From Pseudoscleropodium purum (taxonomy: Eukaryota; Streptophyta; Bryopsida; Hypnales; Brachytheciaceae): DNA of 64,000 nucleotides. A program made the position numbers and the translations under genes. The DNA is taken from assembly GCA_963969395.1 (NCBI GenBank), contig OZ017795.1, positions 31,229,063-31,293,062 of the forward strand. Direction: 5' to 3'. The notes beneath the pieces were generated by a model, which saw nothing but the letters and a program-made list of their open reading frames with translations, was not told where the DNA came from and made no database searches. Shown piece after piece: positions 39,901-54,900 of this stretch (its first letter is position 1; every line of letters starts with the position of its first letter).

Positions 39901-42900
39901 TTGACAACTGAAATCATAAATTGTTTGTTGCTTAAATCTAATTTTATTGGTTTATTTTGAAATCAAAACTTTGGTTTGTAATTAAAGGAGTCACTTGATT
40001 TCTTTTTATTTGAGGCTATTGAATTCCCTTGCTATAAAGGTATTCATGACTTTTTGAATTTATTTGCACTTTTAAAAGCATTATTTATAAACATTCCCGT
40101 ATTGAGTATTGTATTTGCCAATTTGTTGTTTTAACACAATTTCTAGCTAAAAAAACAAACTAAAATATGAAAATTGGGAATTGAGGTCTTTTATAATTAT
40201 AAAAACTACCCCAAAACTTGTTATAAATAGAAAAATCTTTGACTTGCAAACATGTTTGACAAGGATTGCTATTATATGAACCTAAGAGCATGAGCACGTA
40301 TGATTAGAAGACTATATACCCATGTTATAGATGTTTATATTATCGAAACTTTCTATGATTATTGTATAACTATAATACAATGGTACTTCTATTATAGGTG
40401 TTCATATAATAAGCACCTTCAATGGTTGTAGTATATCTACTTATATATATACTCAAAGCTCACATGCTTACATTTTCATGCTCATATACAAGCACTGTCG
40501 CATGTTCACCCCTTAAAAATTGAGAAGAGCATATTAGTCATTTGTATTTTTTGGACAAGTTGTTCTAAAATAAAAAATCACTATTATTTTAAAATTATTT
40601 AATAGAGAAATTAAGCAATGTTACTAGCTTTCTAGTGCATTAATCTATGCTCAATTTGACTAAGCCAATATAGAATGACAAAGTGAAATGTATTTTGGGT
40701 CAAAACCCATACAACTAAAATAAAAAATATTTTGATTACTTTATTTCTTCCAACTAAATCAAATAGCATAATATATCTAAATTATTGAAAATTTCAAAGA
40801 AATATATCTAATTGATTGTAGGATATTTTTTCTGAAACTTTAACCAAAAAATTCCATGACTTCAAGGTTGACAGGACGGTCGGACGTCTGGGACGTTCGG
40901 ACGCGGACGCTGTGTCCGCAGCGTCCGCTGACATTCGCGGTCCCAGCAGACGCAGTGTCTGTCGGGACCGCCCCGTCCGCTTCGACCACCCTGTTTCCCC
41001 TGACCGCAAAAATACATTTTTTATTTTTGCTTTTACATAAATAGTGATATACAACTCTATTGAATCGCAATTGCAATATAAGAAAAATCAAAATCCAAAT
41101 GACTTCACTCTCAATCTCTCTTTGGTGAAAACAATCAAAACAAAAAACCAAAACGGGTTTTCTAAGCCGCCCCACCCGTCCGCCCCGCCTTCCGATGGCA
41201 GGAGGGACGTTGCGTCCGCTGGCGTCCATGAGGACGAACGTCCGGGTTACGGACGCTATTTTGGGGCAGACGTACTGATTTGTCAACCCTGCATGACTTT
41301 GCACATGCATAATTCATCTTTCTAACTTTTTCTAAAAATTTATGAATCTTACAACTCCTACAAATTAATCACTTTCTTTGAAATTTATTTTTAAATCTTT
41401 TTATTTTTAAAATCTTTTAGTTTTTTTTATTGATTTATTAAAATTATTATAATTCCAAAAGTTCTTTGAAATATTTGAAAGACAAATAAATGCTTCCATC
41501 ATGTATTGAAAGGAGTTGTGTTGTTGAAATTTATGCATCATGATCTTGCATTGATGAGATATTTTATTATGAAAATTTTGAAAAACATACTCCAACAAGT
41601 ACGCTAAGAGATCCTATACTAGAATTGACAATGAGGAAAAACAATATGAAATCAAGAACCACTCTTGTTTTCATCTTTCAACCTCCATATCTCTTGGTGC
41701 TCATATCTAAAGCTCAATTTGATTGAATTTGAAAATTTTCAAGTACCATTAGCTTAGAAGTTTCATTTTAATCCATTATGTGCTCAAGTGCATTCGTTCA
41801 TATGAAATGAAAGTGTGGACATGTTGTAAGACATCTAGAATAATCCCATTGTACTTTTCAGTGTTAATACAATTCATTTCAATCTTTTTTCAATTAGAAA
41901 TCATTTTTTTTAATGAGAAAAAAAATAAAAAATTACTTGTTTATTATTTAGAAGATTAATATTTCTTAATTCTACAATGTGCACTTAGATATATATTTAA
42001 AGGTTAATTTAAAATGACTTGAACAACCATTTTCTGATCATTCTTTGTTTTTAGGCATCATTTTTGGACATCAATAAAAAAAATTTTGTCATAATTTGTG
42101 TTATTTGTGTGTATATTAAAGTATTTTTTTATTATGTATGTGCTATTGTATAGGTATATTGCATATTAAAATTTGTATAGCTTACTTTGCTCACAAATAA
42201 ATGAACATAAAGTGTACAATATCATTGAAAATTTCAGTATTTTATTTTTATTAGAAAGTAATGATATTTTTGGAATTGAATCTTTCATTTTTTTTTGGTA
42301 ATCAATATGACATGAAAATTTTGGTAATAAAAAAAAAATTTGCATGCTAAAATTATAAATTATGCTTAATGGAAAATAATCAAAGTTTAAATGTATTAAA
42401 ATTGATGTAATAAATATCTATATATTTTCAAATTTGACCATATAGATATTTTCTAATTGTGATGCCCAACATATTCAATTGAAATGAAAACATGAAAAAG
42501 TTATGAAATGCATGATTTATTGCACATCTAGATTTTATGCGAGATCCCTTAGATCATTAGTACAAAGAGGCCTATATATTTGTCTTCATATTTAATTTAG
42601 CAATTTTGAAGAATTTACATGGGGATTATATTTATTCAAACAATTTTTATTTTTAATCAACACATGCAATTTTCTTCATTCAATCTAATGATATACAATT
42701 TAAATTTTTAATTTTTAAAAATATAATCAATAAAAATTGTTATTTTAGATATATATGTATTTTTGGCTGTTGCAAGGTTAGCAACCAAATCTTATACACT
42801 TGAATACAAAATTACCAACCTGATGAAACTCATAGCTAAAATAGGACCATCATGGAAATGACTTTGCCACATAATCTCCACCAATCTATCATTTGCTTCT

Positions 42901-45900
42901 TGTGGTTTGACCTTGGTTATAATGAGAGTTTGAAGATTTGAAGCATCAACTTTAATAGTAGTAATGAAGCCTTTGGATGATCCCAACAAAAGTTGTTCTT
43001 CATCCCTACGATACTCGGCAGAAACGATATTTCCAATTACCACATGAAGTTCTTCAACAATACGATAGTCATGTGGATCAATAGGTTCATATTCATCTTC
43101 AACCACTTCTGTAATTTTTTCACCCTTCTTTGGCCTTCCTTTCTTTTTGGGTGCTACTTCAACCGGCTTAACCTTTTTCACTTTCAATGGAAACCCTATC
43201 CAATAACAACTTCCACTTATTCCAATAGCCACGAGGTGATTTTGTCCAAGGCATATTTCGACAATTTGTTTTGCTTCTACAATTTCAAATAGAAGTTTGC
43301 ATTCACTTGTTATCAAGGGCTTTTCTTGTGTATTATCAAACTTAGGATATGGTTGTTTTACGTCAAAGCTTAAAATTTCACCATTCATGCATCCAACATA
43401 GATCATATCACCATTAGATGCCCAACAATGACAATGTGGTTTATAAGGCTGCATTTGAAATATATGTTCTTTCCATGTTGTCACCTGCATCCATAAAATT
43501 GCAAATCTATATTTTCATCTAGTACTATTTTTATTTTAAACTTATCTTCTTGCATTATTTGGAAGTTGTATTTTTTCTTGAAAATTAACTTGGAGGAGGG
43601 AAAGAAGAGATATTCTATTGAATTATCAAAAATACTCACTTATAGTAAGAAGTAAACAAAATCATAAGATAAAATCATAGGGAAGACTTAAAGGGTAATT
43701 CTATGAGTTGAAATAAATTTTATGAAAGTTTTAGACAACAAAATATAATAATTTTAGCATTTTAAAGTAAAATTCCAAATTTGTTCACACTTTGTAAAAA
43801 CAATCTTGTTTTTCAATTTTAGATAACATTTAATTCTATTATATAAATTCTTTTATTAATTAGTGAGATTAGATACCAATTATTATTCTACAATTGTTTT
43901 TAAATATCTGCAATTAATGTGTTTTAATAACTCCTGAGAACCAATTATTTGCATATTAATCTTATTCCATATTTGAATGCAATTTGGCCATCCACATTTA
44001 TTTTTAAATATTTCTTTAAAAATCATCTAAAAAAAATATTATATTATTTTTGGAAAAGAAAAAGAGTGGTACAAAGTTATGTATAAATTTAATTATTTTC
44101 AATTAAAAAAATCCTTTATAAAATCATATAATTCTAAAAAAACTAAATCAAATCAAATTTTGGAAGAGGCACAAAATACTTGAATATGAAGAGTAACATT
44201 ACATATTTTTCATTAAAAATAGAAGTATACATTTAAAAATTTTAGTGGTGAAAATGCTATACAAAACTATTTTGGAATTAAACTATACAATTTGAAAATG
44301 CAATAAAATGTTCATTATCTAAATTCAAATTTTAGAAGTAAATAAAAATTGATACTCAATAATTTTTATTAATTGAATTGAAACCATAAAATTTAAATGG
44401 TGGTTTGTCTTCAATATCTACAAAAATCTCCTAAGAACTTGAGACAAAACTTTCACTTTATTTGATTAACAATTAAATGAGATTTGACTACAAGATCTTA
44501 TAGCTTTTCTTGATAGTTATCAGTTTTAGAAATTCAAGTTATTTGATTTTAATACAATTTAAAAATAATGTGAGTCAAAATGCTTTTCTTGCCTTTGGAC
44601 AAACAAATGAAATATACTTTGACAAAATTGTAGTTTGGTCAGAAAAACTCATAATGATGGATTCTTCTTAGATTAACTTAAAGTGAAGCACTTGAAATTA
44701 TGCATACTAAATTTTAAGACCTTTCAATCATTTTTAAATTTTTGGGTAAACCTTGTAAGAATTCCAATGCCATTGTATTTTACAAATAGACTATTTGTAT
44801 ATAGATGTTATCGTGTCTTCAAGAATTTTGAACAAAAAGCCCTAGGAAAAAAAATTAGCAATTAGAAAACAATCTTGTGGGTCACCAAGGATTAAAAGCA
44901 AAATATCAAATTAATTTCAAACTGGTCTTGACTTTTGATCAATCCATATGCAAGTTTCAATCTTTAAAATCTTAAATTTCATCACTACTATTTTACTAAA
45001 GAACAATTCACAACTACTATTTCATATATTTAGAAAAAAATTGACAACATTAATAATAATTTGGAATTCAACAATTTGGCTTGTATTATTAGGAGAATAT
45101 GGGGTAATTTTTTCACAAAAAATAATTGCATAGATTATAAAATTGTAGTGCTTGATATGTTGAAAAGAATTTATTTTTATCCCTCAAAAAATAGGAATAA
45201 AAAACGCTATATCTTCGCTTCAACTTTTGCATTATAAAGATTTGAGATTCTATTATTGTATTTAAAAATTGAATTCAAAATTGATAGGGAAATTTATTTA
45301 ATAACAAATTTTGTTTTATTGTTTGAAAATTCATCAGATAGAGGACCATTTAAGATGAAAGGAAAAACTACTTTTTTAAAAGATCTAATACATAATTGAA
45401 GAATGTCAATACCTATATTAACATTATTCTAGTAAATAATATAAGTCAAGTTTCCATTTTTCATCTTTGAAAATTGTAAAAATTAAATAAAGAGGTAGAC
45501 ATTATGTATTATTTTTCTTATAAGTAGCCATAATTCTAAGCCAATAAAGTTCTCATATTTCCACCTCAAAAATCAACATGAAATAAATAAAATATTCTTT
45601 TATTGATGTTGATCTATTCTAAAGAAGATAAATAATTTCTTTCAAAAGATCAAATAAATTTTCAAAGTTCAATGAAGAGAATTGCACCTTAAGAAATATA
45701 ATATATTCCTACATCTTAAAAAAAATCTCCAAAATCACCATAAAAATTGATATAGTGGAAATCTAAACAAAATCTTTTCAATCCAATTGATAAACTTTGG
45801 TCCTTTAAAGATAGAATATTATAAATAAAATAAATACATGAAAAAGTGTCCATTTTCAATTGAGTCATGTATGTACAATTATTCAAGATTTATGGATTGA

Positions 45901-48900
45901 AATATTACATGTGTATAGAGGGAAAGTAGGAAAGGCTTACACTTTGGGTATATTCAATATAGGGATTAAAGTGCCCCCAAATATATGAAAATATGCAAGT
46001 CTAAGAGAGAAGTTTGTCAAAGATCGAATCTTTGAAATCAATTTATCTCCTAACCTAACTTGGATATGTAGTAGGAGAAACATGGTTCACAACCAATCTA
46101 ACCGGGCAAAAGAATTTATTTGTGGATCATTTTCTTGGTTTTAATAAATCATGTTTTCATTAGTGTTGAATTTAAATTTTGACAAGATCTACATGCTAAA
46201 ACTCTTCCTTGAAGAAGTTTTGTTAGCAAAAGTTTAACATTCAAGTTTGTTAAAAACTTGCTAATTAAGCATATATTTGTTTCATTTGCATTGCAAGACA
46301 ACAAAAGGTATTCACTAGGATGCTACAACTAATTTTTTGATAATGTACAACAAAGACCTTCTAGTTTGACAATGCAAATTAGATCATTTCCATGCATTTT
46401 GGCTAATGTTGTATTGAATTAATGAACTAAAAGATCATCAAACTTAAGTCTATTTTTTTTCAATTTGAAATTTTTCTAAAATTTTATATATACTTGATAT
46501 TAGAGCATATAACTATAGGCCATACATTTTCTAAATATAAAATTATATGCATGACTATTCTATATTATGACATTCTACTCTCTTATATTCACATTTTGTA
46601 TAAAAAATTAGCTTATAGAGTAATTGGTATTTGTAATTAATTTTCTTTACTATTTCAATACAAATTAATGGAACTTCAAATTTTACAAAAAGTTGTTAGT
46701 TTTACAACTTGTTCAAAGCATGTTATTCTTTTTGTAGAAAAAATAATTAAGTTTCATTTAGATATTGTGTCCTAATAGAGCTTCGATTTTGAAAATGGTT
46801 GAATTTCTACAACTTGGATTTTGGCACATCCTTTCAAAATCAAGGATTTGTTCTAAAGCCACATAATCAAACATCATTTCTAAACTTCATTTGTCTTTTT
46901 AATTGCTAAAGGTAAAAATTGTGTTTTTTGGCAACAAAGCAATTTTGGATAGCTCACTACAAATGGATGTAATTTTTAATTTTTTTTTCAGAAATTTTTA
47001 CACAACATGTGTGTAAGGAGTAGATTCAAGGCCCAATAATTTTCATAACTTTTGACTATATGGTTAAAAACTTATTGCATAATATGTCATTTGCATTGCT
47101 TAACATATAGCTCGAGTAGCTCAAAAAACTTCTTTAAAAATCATTTTTTAAAATTAAAAATTGAAATTGATTCTCTAGATTTACATAGACATGGAAAGCT
47201 TTGACTTATTCCATTTTGATTAATGAGATGAAAATTATGAGGAGTTTTAGTTTGTAAGTTTGTATGGTTTTCAAAGACTTTGTACCTATTGGCAAACTAA
47301 AACTCCTCATAACTTTCATCTCATTGATGAAAATGGAATGATTAAAAGCTTTATATACAAATCTAAATCTAAAAAACCAATGTCAAATTTTTTTTAAATG
47401 ATTTTTAAAGAAGTTTTTTTAAGTTGACCAGGTTGCCCTCCAAGCAATGAAAATGATATATCATACAATAAGTTTTTAACCCCTAAAGGTTGAAACTGCA
47501 TTTTTTTGGCAACATAGCGATTTTAGGCAGTTCACTACAAATGGAGTTTTTTTGAAATTTTCACACAACATGTGCCCAAAGAGTAACTTTAAGGCCCAAC
47601 AATTTTCATAACTTTTGACAACATGGTTCAAAAGTTATTGCATGATATGTAATTTTCAATACTCAGGGGGCAGCCCAAAAATTTCTTAAAAAATCACTTT
47701 TTTTTAAAATAAAAATTTGAAATTGATTTTTTAGATTTATATATACATAGAAAGCCTCGAATCATTCCATTTTGATTTATGAGATGAAAGTTATGAGGTG
47801 TTTTAGTCTGCGGGTAGTTATGGATTCCCTGCTTAAAAATAAACTTTGGAGTCTTTTATTTAACATAATTTTAATATTTCTTGAAAATAATAAAAATATA
47901 TAATGTAGATTATTTATTACTACATTACCACCATTGGAATTGGCAAATTTCAATGGTATATTAAAATTCTTAGCAATTTAGTGTTTTGAATTACTTTGTA
48001 CTTCTTTCTACATATTATTTTTTTCCTATATGTTGTGCAATTCCAAATGATCTAAAAGTTTTCAAACATATAGCCAACTTGCCTTGAAGAATGAACCCAA
48101 AGAGTAACCACCATTTTGGACATTTTTTCTTACAAATGTGACCTTGTGAAGTGCAACTACCTATTATTTTCATAGGGTCAAAAAAAGGATTTTTGTCACT
48201 TCAAATGTTAATATCTTGCAATGTACACGGTTGAAAATTCTGAAATTTTTTCTACATCTTATCAAACTGGTTTACTACAAGATCCTACGGTTACATGTGT
48301 CCAAAAATGTTTTTCATCTAAAATTTGATGCTTGTATTAGAAATGACAGTTTTGGAGCTTTTTTGGTGGAAACATAGTCTTTGACCTTTTAGGGGTTAAT
48401 CATGTAGTCAAAAGTTATGAAATCTGTCAATTAGGCCTTGAATCTACTCCTTAGAAAAATGTTGTATGAAAATTTCAACAAAAATAATGAAAAATTCCAT
48501 TTTTAGTGAGCTACCCCAAATTGCCATGTTGTCCCAAAATGAAATTTAGTGCTTTAGGGATTAAATGCTTTATAAGTTTTAGGTTTATTAAATGAGTCTA
48601 ATTTTTTTCCATGAATGTGGAAAATTTGAGATGATTTTATAATTTATTATGAAGGTTTATTTTTGATAATTCTGAAATGTTACTTTTAAGGATGAAACAT
48701 ACTTCTAGACCTTAAAATATCGATGTTTTTTTATAACCTATATTATAAAATGTTAAAGAATTAATGCAAGGATATACCAAAAAGAAGTTTGTCTATTTGG
48801 CACATGATTGTATACATTTGTTGTTCAAAATTAGTATACTTGGTCTTTAAAAGATTAAAAGATTAAAGGATTAAAGGATTAAGGGATTAAGACTAGAAGG

Positions 48901-51900
48901 TCAAGATTTGAAATGAACCTCAGATATATTTTTATAAGAAAATCATATATGTATGATTTTGATTTTGATCAAAATACCAAAATAATGATTCATCCAATAA
49001 AAAAGATGTAATCTAAAAATGAATAATCTCAAAGTTTGATAAGCATTGAAAAAAAAATAGTTTTCAAATATACTATTTTCATCTAGATTCTTATTTGAAA
49101 TATTAATTCTATAATTATGAGAGACTAAGATCAATGATGGATATTCCTATAAACTAAATTGTAAAAATTCATAGTTCATTTGAGTCTACAATAACTCCAA
49201 AATGTACAAATCAATAAAATTTTAAATCCTCTTTTAATGGCCAAGAAGATCCAATAATAATTAAGAAAATTCAAGGATAGTTAAAATCCACTCCACACTT
49301 GGATATTTATTTACACAAGTTTAGGTATAGATGTCTTACATGGTAGTGTAGGCACTTAAAGGTTTAAAAGATTACATGGTAGCATTACTTGGGATCTTTG
49401 AAATCAAAAGAAAGGCCACAACTTAAAAGCCAAACTAGATCATCATTTTGAAAGTCAAATTAATGATTTTGCAAGCTAAACCACACAATTTTTTTTTTGT
49501 CACAATGGCCTAAAAAATTTTATCATCTTGAAAAATGCCTATAGGAAATGTACATTGAACATCAAATGAAGGATAAAATTTTAAAAGAGAAGGATTTTTT
49601 AAGCTACATAATTGCCTAAAAATAACCTAAATAAAAATATGTGAGTAATTGAGATCAAGAACTTTACACCAAATTAGTATTTTGCCATTGTGCTTTGAAT
49701 GAATTTATATCTATATCTATATATCTATAACTTTTTGGAGTTCAAAATCATGGATTAGTATTTACAAGCTTAATTTTTTTAATAAAAAATCATGAATTAG
49801 CTATGCCCCTAAAGGTAGGTATTGCAGTGCAAACTTGGGTACAAATATCCAAATTTTGGTGCAAAAGTAGTGTAAAGTACGGATATATATGCACCTTGAG
49901 TGCATGATGAAATTTTTTATATTTTAGTGTGCAATTTTTCTAAAACCAATTCTTACTCAAATTCCACTTTTGATGGCAATTATTGCAACTAACAAGAAAT
50001 TAGGATTTAAAAAACAAATAAGATGTAGAAAATGAAACTTGTATGTAAAGAAGTTTTAAGAAAATTCCAACATCCTAATCATGATGATTGGAACTCTTGG
50101 AAATGGAGATGAAATGATGAATTTATAACTTACATGAAAACTTTGCTCATAGTCCCATACGGAAAGATGACCATTGCCGCTAACACACACCCTATTAATA
50201 TTGCTTGGGCTAAAGCTTGCATACTTTACTGCATTTTTTAATTTTCCTTCTATCATCTTGGTTGCTCCTTTAGTTGGATTGATGTCCCATAATATCTTTA
50301 CAAAGATTATCAAATTTACAATTAAAAATATCAAAAGATGAAGAATAAATATAAATGAATTAGGATAGAAGAATGTAAATATAAAGATAATTAAGAATTT
50401 AGGAATAAAATAACAAACTTCAGATAAGAAGAGAAAACCTCAATAATTCTCTAAAAAATGTAATATTTTAGATCAAATAAAATACATTTCTTATTAAATG
50501 CTTAAAATTGAGGGGGGAAGGAGAGAATTTTTATTTTTAATTAATATATGTACATAAATATCACACAAATGCAGAATTGAAATTATAAACTTTATCATAT
50601 GAATTTTTTTTTTAAATAGGTATAAATTAAAATTTATTTCAAATGTTTCTATATACAAAAATTTGTGTAAGAAGTAGTTTGTAAATGGGAATCTATCTAA
50701 ATGTTGACAAATAAATAAATTCTTAAAAGTTTAATTTTTTTAATTTAATATTAAAACATATTGTATAAATTGAATATCTCTTATATAATATTAATTGAAC
50801 AACAAACAAAAATTAATTGAAATTGAGGCATCATTTCAAAAGATCAAAAAGGCTATATGAAAATTCCATCATATTCTTATAGCATTTCATATTAGTGCAC
50901 ATGTATAATATACATAATATAAAATTATTTTACAACATAGAAAATGTAAAGTCCTCTCTTTTCTAAATTCTCATGTAGACTTGAAGAGATATCAAATTTA
51001 TTTTATACAATAGTTACATATGAAGTTTGATAAAAGAAGAAAGAAAAGAAGAAAAAAGTAGAAAGATTGAAGTGTGAAAGACAAATTAATAAAATTTACA
51101 GTGAAAAGATTTGGGTATTTATGCATGTTCTACATGCATTTGTTGTGTAGATTTTTCTTAAATAAACAAATAAATATCACATTTAAAAAAAAACTTTTGA
51201 CCTTGAATAATGAGTTGTTTTATGTGGTATAAATATACTATATGCCAAAAATATATGTAAGAGACACTTATAAGACATTTTAGATTTACACATTTTCATT
51301 AGAAACAAAGTTCCATATTAATAACATTTCTACATTAGCTTTACATATTAAGCAAGGATTTTACTATATAATATTGGATAAATAATAGACTTTTATTACT
51401 TATGTTGTACCTATAAATAGATATGGCAATGGATCAATTTCATATACTATATCTCGGTGACTGAATTCTCTTTTCATATAATAAAGAGAGAGCAAGACAG
51501 AAGAGTAGATGGTTTTGATATCACTCTTTAATTTATATTTTCTAATATCTATACACCATTGGGCTTAAAAATAAAACTTTTAAACTTTAGTTAGAGAAAC
51601 AAAATATCATTCCCAAGTTGGTATTGTATAAAAATTAATCATGTTAGCTACATTTTTTGCTTAGGAGTATGTTGCAATGAATAAATGATAGACTAAATTA
51701 AATTCTAAGTAAGCATATCTCTATAAAAAAATCAATATCTTACGCATGTTTATAAATCCTAATTTCAAATTGAATAAGATATTCAATTATCATATAGTTT
51801 CAAAATTTTCAACTTAGATTAGAAACAAGAAGCTTCATTTTATTAATTGAATTTAAAATATAAAAAATCAATATAATGACAAAATTTAAAATGGATAGTA

Positions 51901-54900
51901 ATACATCAAAATGAGCCAATTAAATGCATTGTAAAGCAATTCAAGGTATTGTTTTATTTTGGAAATGAATCAATGACGCCTTGAATGAAATGTATCCAAC
52001 ACCATTTGTACTATACATTCAAGAAAATGCAAAAAACATTTGAATGAAAAATGAAATTCTCATCAAATAATTTGAAAGCATTCATAAGACATTTTGTTGA
52101 ATTAAGAATTCAACAAGTAATCCCTAAATGAATTTTTTTATCCCTAATGATTTGGAGAAACATTTCATTATAATTTTTTAAGCTAACATAATTTAATGCA
52201 TTGATCAATAATGAAAATAAAATTCAATCACTCAAAAACTTACATACACTGAGGTCTGATTTTGCACCCAAGTGCCAAAATTGGATTTCTACATTAAATT
52301 CTCAAGGATTCACATCACCTTGATTTCAAATATCATCTAAGTTAGGAATGCACAACTCAAGATTCAAAAGATATGGTATATTACACATACATATTTATTT
52401 TCATCCACATATTACATGTATCTAAGTACTGCAATCAAAGTTACATACATGTATTTATTTTCATCTACATACATAATTATCTTCATTATATTAGTAGAGA
52501 CATGGTCCATATAGAATAAACTTTCAAAATTACACTTGACTTAACTTGTCATTTGATGACAAAATCAATTAGTGTTATTCATTAAGAGTAAAAACTTACA
52601 ACATTTTAAAATTAGTTAGTGTGGTTAATACTAAATTTTATAATTATTAGTATTGTATATATGCATTTGTGTTCCATGGAATATATCTATACATGCATTT
52701 ATATGTATTATATATATTTGTGTATATCCTAATATATTAAAATTTTAGGGATATTGAATTTTGGAGGTGGAGTGTCCTTCCTCTTTAGGGACTATATAGT
52801 AGCCATTTTGAGTGCTTATGCATAGTATCACTTAGAACTATTTGACCATTCTATAGGTGATTTGTATTAATAGATTATTTAATTTTCTATATTTTGATTT
52901 CCAAAAATATATTAGAAGTGCGTTAGACAATTAAAATCTCACTCCAATAAAAAAAATATCTAAAATTACCTTGAATTGTAAAAATGTCCAAACAAGTGCA
53001 TTACACTTGCAAGATGTCATTTAAAAAAAACTCAAATATTAGAATAATTACAATCCTAAAGATGAGCAAAAAACTTTCATCATCTAAACCAAGTATAAAA
53101 TAATTCACTGAAAAAATAGAATCTTATTATGATTGTTAACATTACATTTCTATTTTAGAACAATGAGTAAAAGATTGAAAAATTTTATTCTAAAATCCAA
53201 CCTTATAAAATAGAACTAGAACATCCTCTAATTGGAGATATCCTTTGATTTCAATTAAGATTTTAAAATTTTTTTTCTTACTTCTAATAAGTCATAGTAT
53301 TAAAAAGTCAATGGAATGGATTCTACCATTTGAGACATATTGTAATGTTGAAAATTTGAATTATTAATCAATTTCAACAATGTTGAAGGTATCAACAAAA
53401 AGATATAGAGGATGGATGTTCATCATGAGTTCATCCAACTTTGAAAATTGTATGAGAAGCAAAGTGAAGTAGTTTCCATTAGATTAATGACAAGCTAGCA
53501 ACTTCAAACATATACACCATAAATATCCTCTTATGCTATTAGAGTCTTTTTCAATTCCTCTTGTAAGTTGTAACCAAAAATGAACATTAAAGAAAACCAA
53601 GCATGAAACTCAAAACTCAAATAAAATAAAGCCATATTAAATTTTATGCTTTGTCTATCTTATTTTTTTCTTTGGTGGCAAGATAATTGTGGTAAGAGTG
53701 AAGGAGAACAATTCTCTACCTTGCCTAATAATCTAACCTATTTATTAGCACCCTACACAAGCTACTTTTAGGATTTGGATCTCCTTTGTTTTTAGCCAAG
53801 CACTTGATAAAAAGAATCTTGCATTTTCACTAAACTTATATCTATTCATATCTTGTTTCAAAATTTTGAAAAAAATCATTCAAATCTTCTATTACATAGG
53901 AAAAAAGTGTGCTTCATTTCCTGGGATCTTCTTGGAGACTTGTAACTTCTAATTTCATGGTGCAAACATACTTTGTAAAGACTTTTCAATTTTAGCCGAT
54001 CAATACCTTCAAAACTTTTTGTCCCTTCACCTTTGGATTTAATATTAACCAACAATGCTAGAGTGTGAGCATGAAAATGCAAGCATGTGAGCCTTGAGCA
54101 CATGTATAAGTAGATATTCTACAACCTTTGACGTGCTTATAATACAAGGCTCTGTAATATAGGTATTTATAACATAGTTACACTATAATTGTAGGAGGTT
54201 TCTATAATATAGACACCTATAACATAAATTTCTACTTTAGGCTCAAGTTCTATGTTCACATAATAGCAACCATCAAGTTGATTGTAACTTTTGAACTACC
54301 TTCTATGGATTTTGATTTAAATTTAAGTAGCAATGCCTAATGAATTGACTTTCTATCCTATTTCAAAAATCATAGCCATGTAGAATAGAAAGTCTCTTCA
54401 AGAGTATTTCTTGAAGACTATTTTCCTACACCTTATGATGGTAAAAACTAAAATTTGAGGAATTTAAATATATTTCCATTGTAATTCAAAATTTACACTC
54501 ATTTTTAAGGTTGATCAATACAACATGTACACTCTAATTACTATACAATACAAACATCATATATTAAAAAAAATTATACAAAAAAGTTATACATATACAA
54601 TAGGAAAAAAACCCACAAAAATTGAAAATCCTATAAGTAGTATTATATAAGTGTAGCATGACTTACAACACATCCTTGAAAACTACCTACCATAGATTTG
54701 AGTTGGAGAGAATAAACAAATAACATTCCAATATAAGACGTAGTTTATTATATTGTCTATTGTAGATGGAAAATGGAAGTTCCTCATGTAGATTCCTCCC
54801 TTCCTTTTTAGACTATTTTTTATGTGGATTTACAAATTATATACCTTGAATCATTTCAATGTATCGTATAGATTTAGTTATAATATAATATGCTTCAAAG

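Larger units (their letters stand above)
39671..42819. other. Intron between exons f and g
   Basis: 3.1 kb. It contains copy 2 of the TGCTA family (40,266-40,498) and the GC-rich hAT-type element (40,863-41,291). The rest is AT-rich filler. Confidence 0.6.
43485..50133. other. Intron between exons e and f
   Basis: 6.6 kb. The 46.9-48.6 kb part is a nest of TTAA group II elements, including one complete inserted copy. An 8-bp tandem repeat lies at 48,849-48,891. 43.5-46.9 and 48.9-50.1 kb are AT-rich with nothing recognised. Confidence 0.6.

Noticed and set aside
40794..41325. Overlapping frames of 62-156 codons on both strands around 41 kb
   Set aside because: They arise from the GC-rich, stop-poor hAT-type element; no frame has family features, and the element boundaries explain the region.
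42993..43292. Plus-strand frame of 99 codons
   Set aside because: Antisense shadow of CFAP43 exon f, rich in Phe/Ile/Asn from AT-rich antisense code.
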